This document shows, piece by piece, positions 1 through 12,123 of a stretch of 64,000 nucleotides of DNA (within the stretch, counting starts at the first letter, position 1; each line of letters opens with the position of its first letter). The stretch is from Monarcha castaneiventris obscurior (lineage: Eukaryota; Chordata; Aves; Passeriformes; Monarchidae), in NCBI GenBank assembly GCA_026261815.1, contig JAMPIT010000174.1, positions 2,914,001-2,978,000 on the forward strand. Direction: 5' to 3'. Under the pieces are notes generated by a model that was not told the DNA's origin, searched no databases, and saw only the letters and a program-made list of their open reading frames with translations. The position numbers and the translations under genes were made by a program.

Positions 1-683
1 CTCCAGCCTTTTTGTAGCCTTACTGTAGGTACCAGGAGGCTGATAGAGTCTCCCTAGAGCATTCTCTTTTTCAGGAAAACAGTCCCAACTCTCTTGGTCT
101 CCCTTCCTAGGAGAGGTGCTCCAGTCCTCTGATCATCTTTATGAGCCTCCTCTGGCCTTTTTTAGCAGGTCTATGTCCTTCTTATGTTGGGGGCTGTAGA
201 GCTGGATGCAGCACTCCAGGTGGGGTCCCACGAGAGCAGAGGAGGAAGAATCACCTCCCTTGACTTGCTGGTCACGCTTCTTTTGACGCAGCTCAGGATA
301 TGTTTGGCTTTCTGGCCTGCAAGTGCACATTGCTGGGTCATGGTGAGCTTCTTGTCAAGCAGCATCCCCAAGTCCTTTTCCTCAGGGCTGCTCTCAATCC
401 ATTCTCTGCAATGTGTGCTTGCAGCCCAGGACAACTGCAAGCGCCCTGGGTCAGGGTAATCCTAAGCACAAGTACTGTCCTTGTTGAACTTCCTAAGGTT
501 CACATGGGCCCACCCCTCCAGCCTGCCAAGGTCCCTCTGGATGGCATTGCTTCCACCCAGCATGTCAACTGCACCTCGCAGCTTGGCGTTTGCAAACTTG
601 CAGAAGGTGCACTCAATCCTATGATGCATCTCATCAGGTCCCGTGGACTTGTGTGCGTCCAGAAAATCTTTAGATGTTCTTGA
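1..683 (-). mobile_element. CR1 LINE fragment, internally deleted, cut by the window edge
   Basis: On the minus strand this reads as the C-terminal part of CR1 ORF2, the endonuclease/reverse-transcriptase polyprotein of an avian non-LTR retrotransposon. Readable blocks are KSTGPDEMH (pre-RT linker), CTFCKFANAKL (a decayed version of the RT catalytic block normally FADDTKL), EKDLGMLLDKKLTMTQQCAL and KSREVILPPLLSW. The linker block runs almost directly into the decayed catalytic block, so the RT section between them is missing. The reading frame is broken in several places. The copy runs off the left edge of the window before its 3' tail. Seen: the peptide blocks and their order. Known: this block order is that of CR1. 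Inferred: one internally deleted insertion rather than two separate ones. Confidence 0.93.
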
Positions 684-689
684 ACCTGA

Positions 690-3240
690 TCTTTACCTCC
701 AGTGGGTGGTAGGTAAGCAAGCAGTAATAAAGCAAGCAAGTTTCTTACCTATTTGCTGTTACAGAAAGAATTCATTCAGGAAATGCAAATCAAGCTATTA
801 CTTCTAAAACCCACTGTGTCTGGCTCTGACATTACTAAGATAAGACCTTGCAAAGCAGGATCCAACATCTTGTCTTGGCTTGTTTTGGTTCCAGCTGAAT
901 TTAGTTGCTCTAGCAGCATGTCACTGACACCTAAATTACTTTTAGTTTTTGTTTATCTTTGTGCAGTTGTATAGTGCAACGTCTCGTGCTAGTTAATATA
1001 TAATCATTTTGAGAATGAAAATGGGGTGTAGAAGCAGAGGTGCACAAGATGGTAATACAGGCAGCCCTAGGTAGTGAACACTAACCATGATATTCAACTG
1101 ATATAACTGATGAGTTATAACAGTGGAGGGTGTGAAAGGCAGGGTTCTAACTGCACTATGGCCTGATTAGAAGGACGAACACTGCCTGGAACCAGGATCT
1201 TTTATCTCAGGGGCACCATGACATGAAGACCCAGCCTAAACAGGCTCCCACTGGATGAGAAGGCCCATAACAGATTACACAATAGGATAGGAGATTTTCC
1301 CTAATTAATCAGGCATGCAACTGTGGCCAGAATGGCAACTGCCCAGAATCTAGTATAAACCCCTCCTTATGCACAGATGTGCTTACATTAACAAAAACAT
1401 TTTTGGCTACCAAAATTAATTCCATGTTCTAAATATATATATTTTATATCTACATACAGATAAGAAATATATGTTTAGGAATAGGAAAATCCATAGAAAG
1501 AAAAATTACAAAAAGCATTCTAAATATAATGGAAAACACTATGTCTCATTGACTGCAGATACTTTTTAATATTTAAAAACTTTCATTTGTTTCGGAAATC
1601 TACATTTTAACATGCTCTGTCTAGAAACTTTCAGGCAGTTCTAATGCTGCAGTACCATGTACACACTTAATGGTAAAACTATAACTTTATTCAGACTTGT
1701 AAATCTAATTTCAACAGAAATTTCCTATACACAAAGACAACAAGAAAAAAAACCCAAAAACCAATGAAAGTAAAAGTAGTGCTCATTTTTGCAAAATGCA
1801 TGTAATGTTTTGGAACAAAGGATAATATTTTAAAAAAAATATTATTAGCTGTATTTTGTTTTTATTCAAATCTAATAAATTACTTTTCAAATGGGTGAAT
1901 AACAATAAAACCTGGCTTTAATTAAATGGATAGCACAAGCTACATTTTAGAAACTGAGTTCTACCATATATGCACTGCAATAGCATTTTAAACCACCTTT
2001 ATTCCTCTAAATGCTACCACCAGTATCAGTACCTTACAAAGCATACATACCTATGTTTATAGATGTGTTTCCAACATCTGTTTTATACTATTGATCCAAT
2101 GATACAAACCATAAATATATTTTACATTAATCTTATTTAAACCTCTATCTCATCTTGAATTTTTTTACTGTTGTATTCTTGTTTAAAGTTTACTGTTTAC
2201 ATACTTTTGATCAGTTAATATCTGGTTCCTCTATCCTTATCTATTACATTTTATGAAGACCCCACAGACTGAATATTCAGTAATATCTAAAGCCATTATG
2301 TACTCAACAAATTTTTCACTATTTCCATTGCCTATTTGCCTCAATTTCTAAGTCTGAGTAGGACCTGAAACTTGTCTCATCTCATCAAAGCTGAGAGGCT
2401 TCAGAGCTGTATTATATATAAGTCCTATCAAGATTCACAATCTATGCATTCCTTCATCTGCTCCCCCTGAGGGACCCCATGCATCTGATCATACCTACCA
2501 GATGGCTTGGTCTTTATGAAACAAAGCAAAGACAACTGCTTTCAGTAAAAACACAGATAGGAAAAAACGAATGCTGCATTCTTCCCTCTGCTTACTAGCC
2601 AGCAAGTCAGAATTCTTACACAGTATTGAAAAACTGGTTTCAGTGCCTTTCACAACCACTCTTTTATCTTCTGTGTCTTAACCATCAGGATATAGACTAA
2701 TCTCCAATGTGAAAAAGGATTTATATACCACTGTTAAGAAGCGGCAAAATGAAAATAGCTTTTAAGTTAATGTAAAGCACTCACCTGGAATGCAGGAGAA
2801 TTAATTCTTTTTTTGCTTGAAGAATTATCAATATTAAGCTCTCAGTCCGTGGAGCATGTACCTTACTAGAAGTCATGCTTCGTCATAGTGACTCCAGGAA
2901 TTCCATGAGAGAGTTGCTCACTGATTTTTTCTTGTTTATTTTATGTATTTTGATTCCTTTGATTCATTTCAATTGCATCAACTGAGTGATGTTTTTACTT
3001 GTTAACAGTATTACCTCCTTCTAAAGCAACCTAGAAGGACCTGCCTTGTCACATAAATGTTCTAAGGATCTTTGTGTTATTCATTTAATATTGAAATACA
3101 TAGGAATTTAGGAGTTGAAATATAATTCAGAATCTAAATGAACTTGAATTGGGAAACATCCACAAAGATATGCATTGAAATACATAGTCTGCACCTATAA
3201 ATTTGTAAGAGTTCACCCCATTTAGACTACCATTCAACAA
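690..3240. other. AT-rich unique sequence, no gene seen
   Basis: No coding region, RNA gene or clear repeat could be supported. The stretch at about 1130-1390 is less AT-rich and has a TATA-like site (AGTATAAACCC) near 1351; it could be an unrecognised LTR but no termini were found. The rest is simple AT-rich sequence with short A and T runs. Confidence 0.5.
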
Positions 3241-3242
3241 TT

Positions 3243-3821
3243 TGTGCTGGTTTTGGCCGGGGTGGAGTAAAAATTTTTTGCAGTGGCTACTATGGGACTA
3301 GATTTTGGATTTGTGCTGAACATGGTGTTGATAATATAGATGTTTTTGTTATTGCTGAGCAGGGCTTACTCAGAGCCAAGCTTACTCTGTTTTTCGTGCT
3401 CCTACACTGGTGAGGATTGTGGAGGTGCGAGGGAAGAGACACAGCTGAGAGAGGTGACCCAAACCGACCAAAGGGAGATTTGTATGACATCATGCTCGTT
3501 ATATAAATTGGGAAAAAGGAGGAGAAAGGGGGAAATGTTCTGATGGTGTGATGGTACTTGTGTTCCTGAGTAACTGAATACTGTGTGATGGGGCCCTGCT
3601 TTTCTGGTAATGGCTGAACACCTGCCTGCTCACGGGAAGCAGTGAATGAACTTTCTTTTGCTTTGTTTGAGAGTGTGGCTTTTGCTTTCCTTAAGAAATA
3701 GTCTTTATCTCAACACACACATTTTCTAGCTTTTATGCTTCCAATTTTCTCCCTGATTCCACTGGTGGGGGAGTGAATGTCTGCATGGTACTTGGTTGCT
3801 GACTGGGGTTAAACTGCAACC
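3243..3821 (+). mobile_element. Solo LTR of an avian endogenous retrovirus (ERVL-like)
   Basis: Starts TGTGCTGGTTTTGGC and ends near GGGGTTAAACTGCAACC. The same start, middle and end are found in the better-preserved LTR at 53919, including GGATTTGTGCTGAACA, GTTATTGCTGAGCAGGGCTTAC and GGCTGAACACCTGCCTGC. A TATA-like site (TTATATAAATT) lies near 3498, placing the transcription start near 3525. The last base of the usual ACA end is changed and no target-site duplication is visible, so this is an older copy than the one at 53919. There is no internal retroviral sequence beside it: it is a solo LTR, presumably left by recombination between two LTRs. The ERVL assignment is from family resemblance and is less sure than the LTR call itself. 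Confidence 0.88.
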
Positions 3822-3841
3822 CACCTTGAAGAGTGATATTC

Positions 3842-3919
3842 ATAGAATCTGAGAATTACTTAGTGTGGAAAAAACCTACAATAGAATGTGAGAATTACTT
3901 AGTGTGGAAAAAACCTACA
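3842..3919. repeat. 39-bp tandem duplication in a CR1 tail
   Basis: Two copies of a 39-bp unit, 3842-3880 and 3881-3919, starting ATAGAATSTGAGAATTACTT and differing at one base (C against G). It duplicates the region near the CR1 3' end. A further small repeat (GAGTTAACC, twice) follows at 3928-3945. Confidence 0.95.
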
Positions 3920-4322
3920 AGAGCATCGAGTTAACCGAGTTAACCAAGTCAACCCATAAACCATATCCCTAACTGTCATATTTATATGTCTATTTAAATA
4001 CCTCCAGGGATGGTGACTCAACCATTTACTTGAAACTTTTCCTATCATCAATGGTAAATCATGGAAAGGGGCTCAGTGAGCAGTTTCAGAGGCTCCCTCA
4101 GTATCCTTGGGTGGATCCCATCCAGCCCCATAGACCAGTGTGCGCGTCTAAGTGGTGCAGCAGGTCACTGACCATTCCCCCTATGGGGGCTTCATTCTCC
4201 TCCCTGTCCCTGTCTTTAACTCAGGGGGCTGGGTACATACAGAAAAACTGGTGTTACTATTAAAGTCTGAGGCAAAGAAGGTGTTAAGTACCTCAGTGTT
4301 TTCCCCAGCTCTTGTCACTAAA
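3842..4322 (-). mobile_element. CR1 LINE fragment, internally deleted
   Basis: On the minus strand the right part reads as CR1 ORF2 just before the RT domain: FFASDFNSNTSFSVCTQPPE, then MVSDLLHHLDAH, then a frame-broken form of the GPDGIHPRVLRELAE block. The left part (3842-4045) is the CR1 3' end, recognisable by the antisense phrase TACCTCCAGGGATGGTGACT. Most of the RT domain and ORF2 C-terminus are absent, the two pieces meeting near 4046. The 3' end carries a 39-bp tandem duplication. The simplest reading is one insertion deleted during or after reverse transcription; two independent insertions cannot be excluded. It abuts the LTR ending at 3821. Confidence 0.88.
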
Positions 4323-4324
4323 AA

Positions 4325-7300
4325 TAAAATTCAGTGAGCAGAATAGTTATTATCAGCATATTAATTAATCAGAATAAAATGAGGAGAAAAAGAAAAAGCT
4401 GAAGGTATCCAAAGTCAGTTAGGTATAAAAATATTTCAATCAGTTTTTTTTTGCCTTGAGGATTTTGTCTACAGATATGGTCAATTATTAGCACGGGGTT
4501 AAAAACGCTTAGAAATTTTAACATCCAGTTTTCCCATACTTGTATCACTGGGGGATGAAAGCCACCTTTCTTCTCCCAAGTTATGAATGGAAATTAAATT
4601 ATATCACTCTGTCTTGTTCAATATAAGCAAATCTTACATTTCTTCTCCCAGTTTATAGGTAAGAATGCAACATTTCAATGTGTGACTAGGCTGTTAAGAT
4701 CTGCAGTTTCAAGTACAGTACTATATATTGCTTTGCATTTTCTCTTGAGCACTCAGTCCTCCCAAACCAGCTCATTATCTTCAGCCCCAATTACTTCTCA
4801 TCAAAATCGGATTTCGTTAAAGTTCTATCCCACGTTTCTCCAAGATCCGCTGTCTCATTCATCTGTGCCTTTTGTCCTCACCTGGAGAGTGGGTGCTGGT
4901 GCTACCTCTGGTGCTGTGTAACATGATCCACTGCAGGAGCAGTGCTGTGGGATGAAATAATATTGTTAGCCCTGGAACAGTGAAGCAGGTCAAAGAAGTG
5001 CATTGCAGACTCAGGGTTCCCACTGACTGTATCCTATAGAGAATAAAATATCCTTATCATCTATTTAGATTGTATGCAAGATGAAGAGGTATCAACAAGC
5101 TAACAAGCCTCATCACAGACTATGGATTACCCTGGTGACTAGTAAAAATCTGCTTATTTGCTACAAACCAGACAGAATCCTATTTAGATAACAATCCCTA
5201 CTACATTTTCTGAATGTATTTTCTTTCTCTAGTAGCTAGAAATAATGGGACACTAACACCAGTCAGTCTCAAAAAGGTTTGTCTGTGATTCTCTAATATA
5301 CAGCATTTGATTTGGTACTGTTTGATTTAGTAATGTATGCTCTGAGATCACTTACCAACCTAAATATTTTTTGCAAAGAATGCACTTCCTGAAAGCCTTG
5401 CTGGAAGCTCAGTAGGTGTAAATTAGCACTTCCCATGTCTTGGTAGACACAAGCCTTTGCAGCTCTTCACACGTCAGCTGGTGGAAATGTAGAATCCTGT
5501 GGAGTTAATAGGCAGCTCAGCAGGGTTTTGGAGAAGCTAGGGTGACATATTGGAGTATAGATTTATAAACAGGATAAGACATATTGTCAATTTATGTTAA
5601 GTCAGATGAAGCATGGAAAGTATGAGCTAATCTGAGATACTTGGGGAGAGAATATTCTTCATTTTACTACAGGATAATAGCAGGCATATGGGCAATTACT
5701 CCAAGCCCTAAGGTCACACAGAAAATCCTTAGCAAAGATTTTAAATCCAGGTTGAAGTCCCGATGCATACCATCACCTCTCTTTGCTTCTTTTTTCTTTT
5801 TGTTTAAATGTGAATGTTTCAGAAAGGTTATTTGGTTCTGCATTAATCAAGCAGTATGTTACAGCAAGTCTTGTAGGATTTGCACGAAGGGTGAGGTTAC
5901 AGAGACTAGTGGAATTTCCTACACCTTATCTGCAAAGCAAGTCTTGATAGCAGGAAAACACAGCTTGAAGTCAGCTACAGTTGATTTCGATGGGAATTGC
6001 TCAGCCCCCTGCTTCTGCATTTCAATGGGAGACAGCATGGGCTAACTGCAGAAGATATGAATGCTCTGTCAGCTTCTAAATGGGTGACTTGTGAGAATGG
6101 AGTCAAAGCATTTCCTTGAACTTCTGTAAGTGTGTATTTCTCTCTCTTTTTTCCTTTTTTCCCCTTTTCTTTTAATTTACCAATATTTTACCCTTATTTT
6201 TTTTCTAATTAAATTGGCTGTATTTCAAGAGAAAAACATCCCAGTCCATATGTCACTGTGTTCATTGCAGGCAAGTGTGGTAAAAATATAGCAACTTCTT
6301 CTATGTTTTTTCAGTAGACTGTAATAAAAACTGTGTTTATTAGTTATGTGATTAAACCAAAACATCATTTTTGCTTTGTATTAAAGAAAAATAAAACCTA
6401 GGGTCTTGAATACACAATTAGCCTTCTTAAGCAAGCAAAATAATTTTTAAAATAAGATTTTAAAGGCTTTTTCCTCTGTCTTTCACAAATGAGGCCACAC
6501 GCCTGAATTTCATTCAGAGTCAATGAACTGTGAATAGATTAACGCCTGTTTCACTTCCATTTCCCACTGCATTTCTGATTAGATATATGCTACTTTTCCA
6601 ACAGATACAAATTATCTGGGAGGAAATGTACCACCAACACTATTACCTTTCTACCACAACTGGGAGGACTGTGTTACATCTTAAAGCTGGAGTGAAGAGT
6701 GCTTTAGATTTCCACAGCCAGACTTCTGTGAGGTAGACCCCAACAGTGAGCCAGGAGTGCTTCTATATTGCACCCTTACTCCAAGGTAGTAGCAAATTCC
6801 TATGGATTTGTGGGAAGCAAAACATGACAATTTCATATCTTTTCTATTGGTAACAGTTTAATGATGGATTTTAAATACATTCACATTAAAAGATTATTTG
6901 TGCAGGTATTTCCCCCATGGAGGGGCTACGTCCTGTAATCCGAGCACTTAATTGTTTCACTGAATTTGTCTTTACAGAACTTGTCTTCACATTTTTAAAA
7001 CCTGACCTCACTTCATAATTTTCATATCCGTACTTCAGTGGCTTTTTAATATTGTGATTCCTAATGTTGACACCCAGGCAAATTTGGCTGCATATATTTC
7101 TGCATATGGATGTGCAAAGGACTACATCCCAGACCTACTTTGATTTATTCCCTATTCTCCTTACTTAAGAGCCTGGGAAAGCCGATAAATACCTAAACTT
7201 ACTGTCCTGGTCTGTAGTCTGTCTCTGACAATGGTCAAGATTTAGGGAAATGGGGATCATTACAGCGTTACTTTCCCAGACGTATCCTCAAAATGCTTCC

Positions 7301-7335
7301 AACCTGAATTGGTGGGGAGGGGTACCTTTTTTTCT
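4325..7335. other. AT-rich unique sequence, no gene seen
   Basis: No coding region could be supported. A 134-codon open frame on the plus strand (5641-6045) matches nothing I recognise and overlaps a probable old SINE, so I do not call it a gene. The region has T-rich runs near 6140-6200. Confidence 0.5.
5659..5780 (-). mobile_element. Possible ancient MIR-like SINE remnant
   Basis: The stretch CATTTTACTACAGG ... CCTAAGGTCACACAG ... TTTTAAATCCAGG ... AAGTCCC follows the order and spacing of the antisense core of MIR/CORE-type SINEs, which have CATTTTACAGATG, CAAGGTCACACAG and GAACCCAGG. The 12-base block AAGGTCACACAG is the strongest point. It is heavily diverged and recognised by eye only; no tRNA-like head or tail is visible. 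Confidence 0.4.
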
Positions 7336-7338
7336 AGG

Positions 7339-7990
7339 GGATGACCTCACGGAAAGCAGCTCTGCAGAGAAGAACCTGGGAGTCCTGGTGGACAACAAGC
7401 TGTCCATGAGCCAGTAGTGTGTGGCCAAGAAATTCAATGATATCCTGGGCTGCGTGAGGAAGGGCACTATCAGCAGATCAAAGAAAATAATCCTGCCCCC
7501 CTACACTGTCCTGGTGAGGCACATCTGGAGTGCTGTGTCCAGTTCTGGGCTCCTCAGCACAACAGAGATATGGAGCTCCTGGAGCAGGTTGATGACTAAA
7601 GGGCTGGAATATCTCTCTTATGAGGAAAGGCTGAAGCAGTTGGGCCAATTCTGCCTTGAGAAGAGAAGACAGAGAGGGGTCCTCATCAATGTCCATCAGT
7701 ATCTGAAGGGAGAATGTCAGGAGGGTGGAGCAGGCTCTGCTCAGTGGTGCCAAGCAATAGGACAAGAAGCAATGGGCAGAAACTGAGGCATAGGAAGTTC
7801 CACCGGAACATGAGGAGGACCTTTATGTTCCTCGGGTTGCCCAGAGAGGGTGTGGAGTCTCCATCACTGAAGATATTCAAAAACTGTCTGGACACAATCC
7901 TGTGGTATGTGCTCTAGGAGGACCCTGAATGAGCAGTGAAGTTGACCAGATGAGTCCGTGTGGTCTCTTCCCATTCTGTGGTTCTGTGAT
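7339..7990 (+). mobile_element. CR1 LINE, 5'-truncated, 3' end present
   Basis: The plus strand reads as the ORF2 C-terminus: SSAEKNLGVLVDNKLSMSQ, then an in-frame TAG at about 7414, then CVAKKFNDILGCVRKGTISR, GLEYLSYEERLKQLGQFCLE and INVHQYLKGECQEG. A further frame change is needed to reach FHRNMRRTF and the SPSLKIFKNCLDT block at about 7858-7890. It ends in the CR1 octamer tail (CCATTCTGTGGTTCTGTGATT) at 7971-7991. This part of ORF2 lies downstream of the RT active site, so the fragment never had catalytic sequence. It carries a premature stop and frameshifts, so it is a dead copy. Confidence 0.95.
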
Positions 7991-7994
7991 TAAG

Positions 7995-10900
7995 ACATTT
8001 TTACTTTTAATAATCCTTGATGAACTTGTTTTTCATGTTTTCTAATAATTTATCAGCTTTATATTTAGAACTCATAAAAATTTAGACTATATTATCTCAT
8101 GGTACCATTTTTAAAGTTTTAATTTTGGAAAGCTGCTCCTCTTCAATGCCTATTTATTGAGAAGATGTGGAAAAAAAGGAAACCTGAATTTCACATAGCA
8201 GTCAAGATGTCAATTCACCATGGGTTTAAGCAGGAGCATATTAACATATTGCATTTTGCTCTCTACTGTTTTTTAGTCACTCTTGTGATCTTGTTTACCT
8301 TTTTTTGACACCTATTCAAATCCAACTGATGTTCCATAGTGCCATCCAAAGAGTCTCAAGTAACTATTTCTTGAATGGCAGCAGCTGATTTAGAGACTCT
8401 GAAATAACAGGTACCATTTATAGTTACTAAGAATGTAAATGTCTTATTTTTTCTGGCCATAAATAAAGGTATTACTAGTATTTTGGTAACAGATTACTTC
8501 CTTTTACTTTACATCTTTTATAATATTAATTAAATTGGAACTGATATTCTACTAATATAATATTTTTATATAATCTTGGCCAAAATCTTTCTTGCTCACT
8601 TTTTCCAGAGAATCTTGGATGTAAATTTCTCCCTAAGAAATCTGTGATTGCCATTTTGCCTTGAAAGCTATAAATACTTTTTAACTACATTACATTTCCA
8701 GATTAAACTTGTCGTCTGTTGCCAAAATGGAAGCAAGTGGTATAAATTAACTAACGATTACTGTGAAGAACTTCTGATGTACTTCAAGTGGTAATTGTTC
8801 ATATGTTTTACTCTTTTATGTGTATTCTTAACCTGCAAATATTTATCTTTGTCCTTATGTCCTGAAATTAAGTCTGTTTTGAACGCACACATTTCATTCC
8901 ATATTTAGTAACTCCCTATAGTTTTTAGTGCTTTTAACCTACTTCACACAGATAAATTCCACATTCTCCACTTATTTGAGTACTCAGTGTAGAGATATAT
9001 TAAAATTTGTTGAAGAAAAATCTGAATGAGAGAGAATGGGTCTGTATACAACAACTGCACTGTCTCTGAAATGGAGAAAAGAAGCCAAACTGGAAATACA
9101 TTATTTTTCTGTCTTCCTTTGCTAACTACTTAGGCCAGATTATGTGGCAAGGTAGAATTTATGTAGCTCCTTTTATGACTCTATTTCTTCTTAAAAAGTT
9201 GGAATTTAGCCTATTGAAATGCCAGAAGCTACTATCAGGGACAAGGATGTGTATTAATGACATGATTGTGTAGCAGCCCAGATATTTTATTTTGATTAAA
9301 TATCACACTGCCTATAAAATGCAATTGTTGTCCTGTTGAAATTAATGATTTTCTCATTAACCTCTAATTGTGTAGGCTATTACACATCTTGTTTTCACAT
9401 GGTCTCCATACAGATGAATGGTCCCTTACAGACTGAGCATCAGATGAAATAAACAACTGAATTTCAGCAACCTTAAATTCTCATAGAAATTTTCACCAGG
9501 TTTAACTGTTTTGGTTTCAGGATGCTTAATCCCAAACTGATTTTTTAAAAAATAATAATCATAACTGTTATGAGGATTTGGAATTTATAGTAAATATGAA
9601 CAAAAGTCTAAAGACTCATTCTCTCAATAGTTCACCTAAGGGTTACTAGTGATTAAAGATGTTGATGTTTTTTCCTGTATCATTAATGCTTGCATATGTG
9701 TGTCTGTCTATGTCTGTATGTCTGTGTGTGTCAGGATCTCAGTAATTTTTACTTGCAATACAACAATCTTGACTACAGTTAACAGAGCACAAACAGCAAG
9801 ATTAATAGATCTAGACTCACACAAGAAATTCTGCTCCTGAAAACCACAGCCTTGTAGTGTAAGACAATTTTAAAAAACAAATTAATAGGCAGCATTTAGA
9901 AAAAATCTGCAAATAGGATGGCGAGGGATGTGTGATTTTCCTGAGGAGAAACAGCATGCAGCTTCACAACTTTTTTCCATTTTAGCCCCTGCAATCACTT
10001 CCAAGGGGCTACTTTCTGCATTCAATTGCTCCAGACATCTGTGGGATAACAATAGGATTTCCTTCAGCACGTACCTGTTGTTTTGAGTATGGGTGCTCTG
10101 AAGGGAAGGCACACATCAGGCTCTGAGCAGAACCCAGGAAAGGAAGTGGCTGATGTATCAGCAAGAGGCCTATTATATGCTGACTCTGACCTTCAGGCAC
10201 AAACCTATTCCAGTATTGTACATTTGTTTAACTGTTGCAAGCATTCAAAAGAGCACTCATTTTTATCTGATCAGAAATACAAGGTGCTTTGTTTCAAATG
10301 GATGCTACCTCCTTTAACTGAAATATATCTTTCCATTCTTGAGTATAGAAGCAAGCAAACATTAAATATCAAGGACAAAGGATACAAATCAGAATAGTTT
10401 CAGATAAGAGGTAAGCTGTTACAAAGACAGATGTAAAGTAATTTCTATATTCAGGAGAATTTCTAAAAAAAGGAGTAGATCCTGGAAGATTTAACAACAC
10501 AGAGTTGATAAATTTTAAGGCTTGCTAGAGCATTCTCTGCTAAATGAAGCTTGAGCTTGATGTAACTTGAAGCTAAGACCCTAAGAAATCAATCATATAC
10601 GTGTACATATATGCAGAGGCATACACACAGACATGCCTTTTTCACTGTAGTATGCGTGCTTTCTGTTAAGAAAGTATAACAAAAAGGGATCTTTTTATAG
10701 ACATATCAGGATTGAGTTAGCTGTGGTCTTGATGCAGCTCAGTCAAAGACAGAGGCGTTCTTCTGTCTGTTTTGACTCAAATGGTATCTTTTTGAATTAC
10801 ATTTTTGGCACTGTGTGAGCAAGCCACTTTTCAATTAATGCTCCCTTTTTGGCAAGCCATGGCCAGTCACAAAGATATGTCATGTTAGATAATGAAATAT

Positions 10901-11355
10901 GTGCAACTTCATTCTGTAATACCAGTGCAACTTTGCATTGTTCACCATGCCAGGGGAAAAAAATCATGTTGATAAAATCCAAAAGACATCTATATTGGGC
11001 TATGTGAATAACTTGGCACTGTTAACAGGAAAAAGATTAGAGATTAGCGTTTATAAAGTAATTCTTCTTTAGTCCTTTAGGTATGCATGATACCCAGTTC
11101 CCAGCATACTCCTTGGGAATATGATAAAAATAGTTTGAATAGGCTACCACAAAATAAAATATCCCTGAATGTTACTCTTCCTAAATTCATGTTTCATATC
11201 ATTAAGGAAATAGAATTCCTGGATTCTTAACCTGTCTCTGGTGAAATACACATCAACAGCTTGTTTTTAATTATCCATACTACTATACTGTTTTTAAGAT
11301 CTGTTCATAGTCCATAGATATGGTACACCAAAAATTCCTAACATTTCTCAAAAAC
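7995..11355. other. AT-rich unique sequence, no gene seen
   Basis: No coding region, RNA gene or interspersed repeat could be supported apart from the degenerate TG/TC stretch listed separately. Confidence 0.5.
9695..9732. repeat. Imperfect (TG)n/(TCTG)n microsatellite
   Basis: Alternating TATG, TGTC and TGTG units, for example TGTCTGTCTATGTCTG and TGTGTGTGTC, with several interruptions. Confidence 0.8.
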
Positions 11356-11359
11356 TCCT

Positions 11360-11422
11360 GGGATGATTTGCAGTGGGTCCCTTTCAACTCAGCATATTCC
11401 ATGATTCTATGATTCTATATTA
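11360..11422 (+). mobile_element. CR1 3' tail scrap
   Basis: Only the last 60 or so bases of a CR1: GGGTCCCTTTCAACTCAGC followed by the octamer-type tail CCATGATTCTATGATTCTAT. Extreme 5' truncation is usual for this family. Confidence 0.8.
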
Positions 11423-11533
11423 GCTAGGCAGCAATGTGCCTTCATATTTTGATCAAAGCTATGAGTTTTGACCAAAATTTTTCTCCTCAGGGATAAATAC
11501 TGACATTGACATTGTTTAATTCTATGCTCTGGA

Positions 11534-12118
11534 CCTTGAGAAAGAATGTACCCTTAGCAAGTCTGTGGGTGACACCAAATTGCTGCCTTCCAGAGGGATG
11601 TTAACATGAAGGAGGAATTGTCCCATTTGGAATTTCTAGGGGAGTTCAGAAAAGTCCTGCTCTTGGAGGAGAATGACTCCATGAAATTGTCCAGGCTGAG
11701 CAACATCTCTGTAGATACAGAATCTGGGTGTCGTGTGAGCAACAAATTGAGCATGGATCAGCAGTGTGTTCATTTGGGATGGTGAATTCTAACCGGCTAC
11801 AGCATCAGAAGTATTGCTAGCAGGTTGAGGGAAGCTATTAGTCCCGTCTATGACCCTGCATCAAGAAAGGTCCACTTTTGAAACAGAAAATCAGCAAATA
11901 GAGATGACTGTCAAAGTGCCAGTCCCAAAGATGTCTGGGAAATAGAACTGATGACATACAAGGTCTAGTTGAGGTATATGGTTTGTTCAGCTCAAGAAGA
12001 AATGTAACCGAGAGTCTAATAGTCTTCAGGTATCTATTGGTGGGAAGTTAAAAATTGGATGTTGACAGACTATTCTTGAAAGTACACAAAAACAACAAGC
12101 TGAGTGGTGCTGTTGACA
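11534..12118 (+). mobile_element. Old, diverged CR1 LINE fragment
   Basis: Plus-strand traces of ORF2: a CTLSKSVGDTKL-like block at 11548-11584 (the RT catalytic pair AD-D is changed, usual form FADDTKL), NKLSMDQQCV at about 11740-11770, RSIASRLREAISPVYD at about 11805-11850, and a decayed [12 protein letters not shown] block near 11970-12000. Frames shift repeatedly and divergence is visibly higher than in the neighbouring copy starting near 12124, so this is the older insertion. No clear 3' tail is left at its right end. Confidence 0.75.
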
Positions 12119-12123
12119 CATCC

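Noticed and set aside
184..459. Plus-strand open frames over the first CR1
   Set aside because: Antisense to the CR1 ORF2 remnant, which explains their openness.
5641..6045. 134-codon plus-strand open frame
   Set aside because: Overlaps a probable old SINE and matches nothing recognised.
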